NCBI GenBank assembly: GCA_021847125.1
Contig: JAJZUK010000002.1
Span: 1 to 14,780 of the forward strand
Length of the DNA stretch: 14,780 bases
Direction: 5' to 3'
Origin: Pseudomonadota bacterium
Lineage (GTDB): Bacteria; Pseudomonadota; Gammaproteobacteria; Burkholderiales; SG8-39
Below the pieces are notes generated by a model, which ran no database searches, was not told where the DNA came from, and saw only the letters and a list, made by a program, of their open reading frames with translations. Positions 14,607-14,780 of the stretch are shown here, piece after piece. A program made the position numbers and the translations under genes. The first letter of the stretch is position 1. Each line of letters begins with the position of its first letter.

Positions 14607-14780
14607 ATGCCTCCCGCCGCCCCGAACACCGTCCGCAGCGCACGCTATGACGCAGCCGCGCTGATCGCATTTGCCCAGTCGCTGCTGACCCGGGCCGGAA
14701 TGCCCCAGGATCGCGCCCGAGACGTCGCCGACATCCTGGTCGAGGCTGACCTGCTCGGCCACGACACCCACGGCCTGCAG
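14607..14780 (+). CDS. Malate/L-lactate dehydrogenase family (Ldh2), 5' part
   Basis: The first 58 residues are present and the gene runs off the window. After a short leader, RYDAAALIAFAQSLLTRAGM, then a helix (RARDVADILVEADL) and LLGHDTHGLQ match the start of the Ldh2/ureidoglycolate/sulfolactate dehydrogenase family. Its signature is an Ala-rich helix ending in ADLxGHxSHG. These are NAD(P)-dependent 2-hydroxy-acid oxidoreductases. ATG 14607 fits the usual family start; the frame is also open to 14451. The ribosome-binding site is weak. It is divergent from the tricarboxylate receptor, a pairing that suggests uptake and oxidation of the same hydroxy acid. The substrate cannot be judged from this fragment. 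Confidence 0.85.
   Translation, partial: MPPAAPNTVRSARYDAAALIAFAQSLLTRAGMPQDRARDVADILVEADLLGHDTHGLQ

Noticed and set aside
1..14780. CRISPR array, tRNA or rRNA
   Set aside because: I saw no regularly spaced repeats and no tRNA or rRNA signature on either strand by eye.

Overview
The window looks like chromosome of a GC-rich betaproteobacterium, probably Burkholderiales or a relative. The reasons are the GC-rich codon use, a Bug/TctC-type tricarboxylate receptor next to an Ldh2-family dehydrogenase, and a long B12-dependent ribonucleotide reductase with TSCPD repeats. This placement is inference; there is no rRNA or other marker gene here.

Layout. (1) 46-2148, minus strand: a two-gene unit with an endonuclease/exonuclease/phosphatase-fold enzyme followed by an MFS transporter. 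(2) 2307-2957, plus strand: a 42-residue stub resembling the start of bacteriohemerythrin, then a lipoprotein with two BamE/SmpA-like units. (3) 2954-6602, minus strand: a tight two-gene operon. A 652-residue protein with a PhoU/DUF47-like C-terminal half sits 1 bp upstream of a pyruvate phosphate dikinase (PPDK) homologue. The homologue keeps the ATP-grasp and phosphohistidine domains but ends before the PEP/pyruvate barrel. (4) 6892-9777, plus strand: class II ribonucleotide reductase nrdJ with its own promoter region. (5) 9778-13225: an accessory stretch. Its first part, to about 12480, has visibly lower GC. It holds a small unknown gene, a restriction-modification locus, an orphan VapB-like antitoxin and an RHH-PIN toxin-antitoxin pair. 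(6) 13382-14780: a tricarboxylate receptor on minus and, divergently, the 5' end of a malate/lactate-type dehydrogenase.

The restriction-modification locus has a PvuII-type N4-cytosine methyltransferase on plus. It is divergent from a small helix-turn-helix protein and a PD-(D/E)XK-like endonuclease on minus. A perfect 17-bp palindrome lies between them, over the start codon of the HTH gene and inside the predicted methyltransferase promoter. That promoter would give a nearly leaderless mRNA. The endonuclease frame is intact except for one TAA codon.

A theme of the accessory stretch is loss of the poison with retention of the antidote. The endonuclease has a nonsense codon but the methyltransferase is intact. 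The PIN toxin has a one-base frameshift in a C run but its RHH antitoxin is intact. The VapB-like antitoxin has no toxin gene beside it. The least understood part is the operon at 2954-6602, which looks like a phosphotransfer module with an unknown acceptor.
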